Positions 59,880 through 64,000 of a stretch of 64,000 nt of DNA are shown one piece after another. Every line of letters begins with the position of its first letter. Within the stretch, counting starts at the first letter, position 1. This DNA comes from Sphagnum compactum. Its lineage: Eukaryota; Bryophyta; Sphagnopsida; Sphagnales. A program made the translations under genes and the position numbers. The stretch lies in assembly GCA_965153455.1 (NCBI GenBank), contig OZ234494.1:248001-312000 (forward strand), read 5' to 3'. The notes beneath the pieces were generated by a model. The model did no database searches and was not told the DNA's origin. It saw nothing but the letters and a program-made list of their open reading frames with translations.

Positions 59880-60393
59880 ACTTGGGCTTGAATATGCCAA
59901 ATATATTCTGCATGAATGCATTTGGCATATATGTCAATAAGGCTATGGGCCACAAGAACATTCAAACTCATAACCACTTTGACTCATCTTCTTGTCAGAG
60001 CATCTCCATGAGTGCAGCTACAATAGTGCACATGCATTGAGCACCCCAGCAAAGTTGGCAGAGTCTGCCTGTGCCCCTTCTTGTTGCAATTGTTGAGAGA
60101 GTTTCAATGGTGCCTTCTGTCCTTGCCCAAATCTCACATGTCCCAAAAGCAGGGCAATCCAAGAGACCACATTTCATGTTGGTGTCCTGTTGAACACTCT
60201 CCATGCATCCTCTATGCCCCACATTTGATGTATATATCAGTGAGACTATGACCTGTAAACACACCAGACTCCCAAACAAGTGCCTAACTAAAATACACCT
60301 GCCTTCTTCCATTGCTTCTACACTAGCGCATGCATTCAGCAGGCCCATGAATGTGATAGGCTCAGGGTCCAATCCTTTTGCTTCTTGAGACAA
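59880..60393 (-). pseudogene. PPR protein gene fragment (minus strand), copy B
   Basis: This is the same gene piece as at 24,800-25,244 but longer at its 5' side. It begins PEPITFMGLLNACASVEAM, then a degenerate LIDIYIKCG-like part in a shifted frame, a repeat ending SANFVGVLNACALL-like in another frame, and VAHSLIDIYAKC near 59,930. At least three PPR motifs are visible and all are interrupted by frame changes or stops. Its original role would have been organellar RNA processing. Confidence 0.7.
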
Positions 60394-60399
60394 TAGTTA

Positions 60400-62340
60400 T
60401 GCCTTTTGCCCTTGCCAACATCTCATGCTCAATACTGTGGCATTTGAAGGACCACTCCCACATACATGTCTACAAGGCTAATACCCACACAGATGTCTAA
60501 CTAACAACAGCCGTATGTGATCTACATATGAATGTGTTTAGTTTTGACATTGCAAGACATATTAAGTTCAGAATGAGAGATGTTACTGTGTGAGACAAAG
60601 ACTTGCAAGTTCTGCAAAATTGCAAAAGAGGCGGGGCTTCAATGATCCCAACAATCAACTCTGAGCCTTGAGCAGTATTGACAGGATAGTTGCACACTGA
60701 TAGCAACAGAGGCCATATCAACTGCACACAAGACTCAGCATGCTTGGTTGCAAAGGGTTTTCCATCTGCAGCACACTATGGAAACCGATGTCGCATTTAA
60801 AGAACCTGCACAATAGACTGCATCAGAGCTTGTCATTTTAGTGTCATAAATTCGGTCTCTGTACTTCTACCCTTCAAGCAAGCTGATCAAGCTTTGCAAA
60901 TCTCCCCTTCAGTCTTCACAGTATCGTCCATGAGCACAACAGAATCTCTTCTTGTCATCACAGATGAAGTGGCAAAAATCACCTTGCTCTTACTCCCAAA
61001 ATGGAGCCGTGACTCCTACCGAAACAGAATCGATATAATGCCGATGATGTGGTACCTCTGGGTGAGCATCGAGACAGTGGTGGAGAAGGTGGTCGAAAGA
61101 AGGAGCTCGAACAAGCCAGTTGGATTACTCTCACCTGAGCTATGAATACTTTATTCTCTACGCAACGGAATGTTGTCTTCACAATTGCGGCAATCGCTCC
61201 TTAATGTTATTAAGAGCTTGATCAAGAGCTTCAGGATAGCATCGCGCACAAAGGCTGGGGCCTTAGGAAGCGCCAGAACCAGAAACGTGCATTAGGCTGT
61301 GGTAAGTTAACTGCCCACTGCGGGAGTTTTAGTGCAATTGCGAGAGGACGAATCCTCAGAAACACTTTCAACCTGGAACTCTCCGACTGAGAAATGCACA
61401 GGTGGTGGTGGTGGGAGAGAGATGGGATTTGGATCGGCTTCGGATGCTCGAGAGTGGATTTGCATTTGAGTCCAATTCGGACCTTCTTCTCATGTACTGG
61501 TTGTGAGGGAAGAGCAATCGCCAAGGTTTTTGCGAACGAACCTCTTCATCATCGGTGCTGCGAGTACAATGGTTGTGTGCAGGATGCAACTCTCTAGCAC
61601 CCGCATTTGCATTATATGTATCAACAACTTTTACAATACACTGCAATTCATCCCAGCGCGCACTGGGTAGAAACAAAGGCGGTACTCAGAGATCAAAGCA
61701 GTTGTAAGTTTTTTTGTTTTGTTCCTCTCTCTCTGTGTCTACTGCCTTCTTCTCAGTACTTGTGTTTTCTTTGCTGAAAAGCCTTTTGAACTGAATATAG
61801 GGATATCTTCGGTCGAAAATCGAAAGATTGGATACAACTTCTGCAAGATGCAATAACTCATCGTGGCTTCCTATGTGATCAAAGTACATGATTTGATAGG
61901 AAGTTTTTTGACAGTTCCTGCAGGTCAGAAAGAGAGACTGTGGCAGGAGTTCCTCATGGATCGTCGCCCTGTTGGGATCACAGATCAGAAAAGGTAACTG
62001 AACACCAATCCTGTCAGAGTTCACATGCCAATGGAGCCATAGAGCTCAAGTGTTGGTGACATTCCTTTCTCTTTATTTCTATCCTGCCATGGTGTAAACT
62101 TTGGCAGAAATTCTTTTCAAAGGACTGTTGGTGTCAATCTTGCTGCCTTCTGTTTGTTGCTATCCTGCCATGGTCTAAACTTTGGCAGAAATTCTTTTCA
62201 GATCCTTTGCACGGGACCTGGGATACCATAGCCTGGAGAAGGCATGTAAATGCAATATGCTGTGATAATATTCTCTCAATATGGAGAAGGTAAGTTTGGC
62301 TTTCTCTCTTCTTATATAGCATTTATGCCTAGGGTGGGGA
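60400..62340. other. Block present only in copy B, unassigned
   Basis: Sequence absent from copy A. No gene is supported. Frames of 60-112 codons occur on both strands without family features. A 41-bp direct repeat (ctatcctgccatggt...) lies at 62,079-62,119 and 62,160-62,200, and a (CT)n patch at about 61,722-61,738. Confidence 0.45.
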
Positions 62341-62499
62341 GAATACATGCCTGATCAGTTTGATCTGGATTGCTGATTGTAGGCAAATGAAAGGTACCTG
62401 GATCACACATTTAAAGATGCAGGAAGGACTCTGGCTTGAGGACCGAAGAAACCCACCATGTGCGGCAGCCGATAGAGTTGTTTTGGCACCAGGCACAAT

Positions 62500-62932
62500 G
62501 CAATTGAACATTTTTGCATGGAATAAAGAGCTTACAAAACATGTTAAGGATGGGCAACCTAAGAAGGTGATCCAGCTTTTCCAACAAATGCAACAAGAAA
62601 GAATGAGTCCCAATGAATTCACTTTTGTTGAAGTCATAAAAGCACGTGCTGGTTTAGTAGCACCTGAAGATGGCAGGAATATTCATGAACAGATCATTCA
62701 AAGTGGTTGTGAGTCTAATGTCTTTGTGGGGTGTAGCCTTGTTGACATGTACATGCAAAATGTAGGAGCATGGAGGATGCTTGGAGAGTGTTCAACAAGA
62801 TGCCATCTCCAGATTGGTCACTTGGACTGCGATGATATTGGAACATGTGAAATGGGAGCAAGGCCAGAAGGCACTGGAACTATTTCAACAAAAGCAACAA
62901 CTGAAACAAATATTCCAAAAGTTGTGCATTGA
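62500..62932 (+). pseudogene. PPR protein gene fragment (plus strand), copy B
   Basis: The frame 62,360-62,932 holds NIFAWNKELTKHVKDGQPKK, LFQQMQQERMSPNEFTFVEV, NIHEQIIQSG and NVFVGCSLVDMYMQN, giving two clear PPR motifs. The next motif continues in a different frame (MEDAWRVFNKMPSPD), and after that again in another (TWTAMILEHVKWEQGQKALE), so two frameshifts break the gene. The stop that interrupts the copy A version at about 25,407 is a sense codon here, so this copy is slightly better preserved. The front part (62,360-62,490) is not PPR-like and may be a transit region or unrelated sequence. Confidence 0.78.
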
Positions 62933-63001
62933 ACACTACGTATAACATCAAAATTTACAACTTCCAATCCTCCATTTATTTTGAAGTTACTAATCTCTTG
63001 C

Positions 63002-63600
63002 TCACTTCATGACCCATGTTTTATGATGAGATTTTCTAAGGTTGTGAGCCAGCATGGGTCGTGATTTTCCCCAAAACACATTAGTCCTTTCTGGATTTCC
63101 TTGCATCTTAGCACTTGAGATATTGGCCTCAACATTTGAAACAAGCCTTGAGCTATGATAAAATTGATCCATCATCATTTTAGTATGAATGCTTTTGAAT
63201 TGCATATCCCCTTGCTGCCTTTCCCAATTGATCACATTCAATAGATGAAACTAATTGCCCTATTAATTCCTTATTTTCTTGGATTTCTTCCTTAAACGCA
63301 TATGCATATTCAAGTGTAAATGAGGTCTACAAATATTTTTCCCTAGATAGTTTGTCCCTTTGAGCATCAATGCCTTTTCAGCAACTCAATGTTTAGTCTC
63401 CAAGGATTGCACTTTCTCTTGTTCCAATTTATATATTTCATGTGTTGTAGACATTCGGCCTCAAGGTCTAGGCTTACTTCTTTTGTAGCAAACAATATCA
63501 TTCCATTCTTTTTTAGCATCCATCAACTGTTTTCTTTCCAATTCTAAGGCCTCCCTTTCTCTGCACATACAACGTTGAGAGATGTTCCGTAGGAGCATTT
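63002..63600 (-). pseudogene. Decayed coiled-coil-type coding sequence
   Basis: On the minus strand, broken frames read LELERKQLMDAKKEWNDI, then KLEQEKVQSLETKH, AYAFKEEIQENKELIGQL and, in the 79-codon frame 63,241-63,002, a Met/Gln/Ser-rich tail. The charged heptad-like composition suggests a coiled-coil protein or a transposon-associated protein. Several stops and frame changes separate the parts. I do not recognise the family. Confidence 0.35.
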
Positions 63601-64000
63601 TCGTTACGTAATTAATATTTCAAAACTTGTTTGAACATGGATTTGGCCTAAAGTGTCAAATTGGTGAGGTGTGGTTGGATCTAGATACATGTTGGTTAAA
63701 ATAATGTTCTAAAAGAATATTTAACATTTTGCTACTTCACTAAAATGTGTTACATACAAAAAATTTATCCGTAATGTAACCCTGTCTTTGGGCCTCCATT
63801 CACCCCCTATCCCCTCTTTCAGTGGTATCCACAAAGTAAAGACATTTTAATAAATCTCAGTATGAAATGCTGATACTCAGCATTTAATGCACAAGGTTTG
63901 AGACAAATTATAGTAGTTGTGCCCTTGAGGCGGAGTGAAAATATATGTAGCAACAGTGGAGGCGCTCAAGAAAAAGGAAAGACATGATGAAACTCAATTT
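63601..64000. other. Noncoding right edge
   Basis: No gene, repeat or mobile element is recognised in the last 400 bases. Confidence 0.4.

Larger units (their letters stand above)
56460..62848. repeat. Segmental duplication, copy B, right part
   Basis: This is collinear with 16,283-17,224 plus 22,801-25,681. Copy B lacks the copia-bearing insertion but has two blocks that copy A lacks (57,747-58,161 and about 60,250-62,335). Between 56,700 and 59,870 no gene is supported in either copy, apart from the hairpin. Confidence 0.92.

Overview
The window looks like nuclear DNA of a land plant, most likely a fern or another seed-free plant. This is inferred from TTTAGGG-type telomeric repeats, plant-type split-gene remnants (PDR-class ABCG transporter, purple acid phosphatase, DUF760 protein, OCT-type organic cation transporter), Ty1/copia, CACTA-like and Helitron elements, and decayed pentatricopeptide-repeat (PPR) genes of the kind that is very abundant in seed-free plants. 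Genes are sparse. Most recognisable genes are broken, and much of the rest is transposon or AT-rich decay. I found no rRNA, no complete tRNA and no CRISPR array.

Layout. Positions 1-25,681 (copy A) and about 47,517-62,848 (copy B) are two collinear copies of one segment that have diverged by insertions and deletions. Copy A has lost the purple acid phosphatase gene, and a short telomeric-repeat patch sits at that junction. It has about 14.8 kb where copy B has about 4.3 kb: an AT-rich block (1.6-10.1 kb) with a 613-bp inverted-repeat element and a decayed Helitron carrying DUF6570, Rep, helicase and Ulp1-protease segments; a 2,486-bp CACTA-like element (11,907-14,392) with a 25-bp minisatellite; and unassigned sequence. 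Copy A also has a 5.2-kb Ty1/copia retrotransposon (17,261-22,479, minus strand) nested in a smaller insertion. Copy B keeps the phosphatase gene (48.6-50.9 kb), fragments of a PDR ABC transporter (52.2-55.4 kb) and of a tRNA 2'-phosphotransferase (55.8-56.2 kb). Both copies end in oppositely oriented PPR pseudogene pieces.

Between the copies lie unassigned sequence, a 62-bp minisatellite with hairpin heads (29.2-30.2 kb), an OCT-type transporter pseudogene (34.4-36.0 kb), and the outstanding gene of the window. That gene is a single uninterrupted 2,152-codon frame (39,025-45,483) encoding exactly 60 leucine-rich repeats of 24 residues followed by a 658-residue C-terminal region I do not recognise. 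A DUF760 gene remnant follows at 46.1-47.3 kb.

The genes do not form a pathway. The LRR gene is the only long intact-looking host gene, and its nearly identical repeats and unknown C-terminal region are the best candidate for something undescribed.
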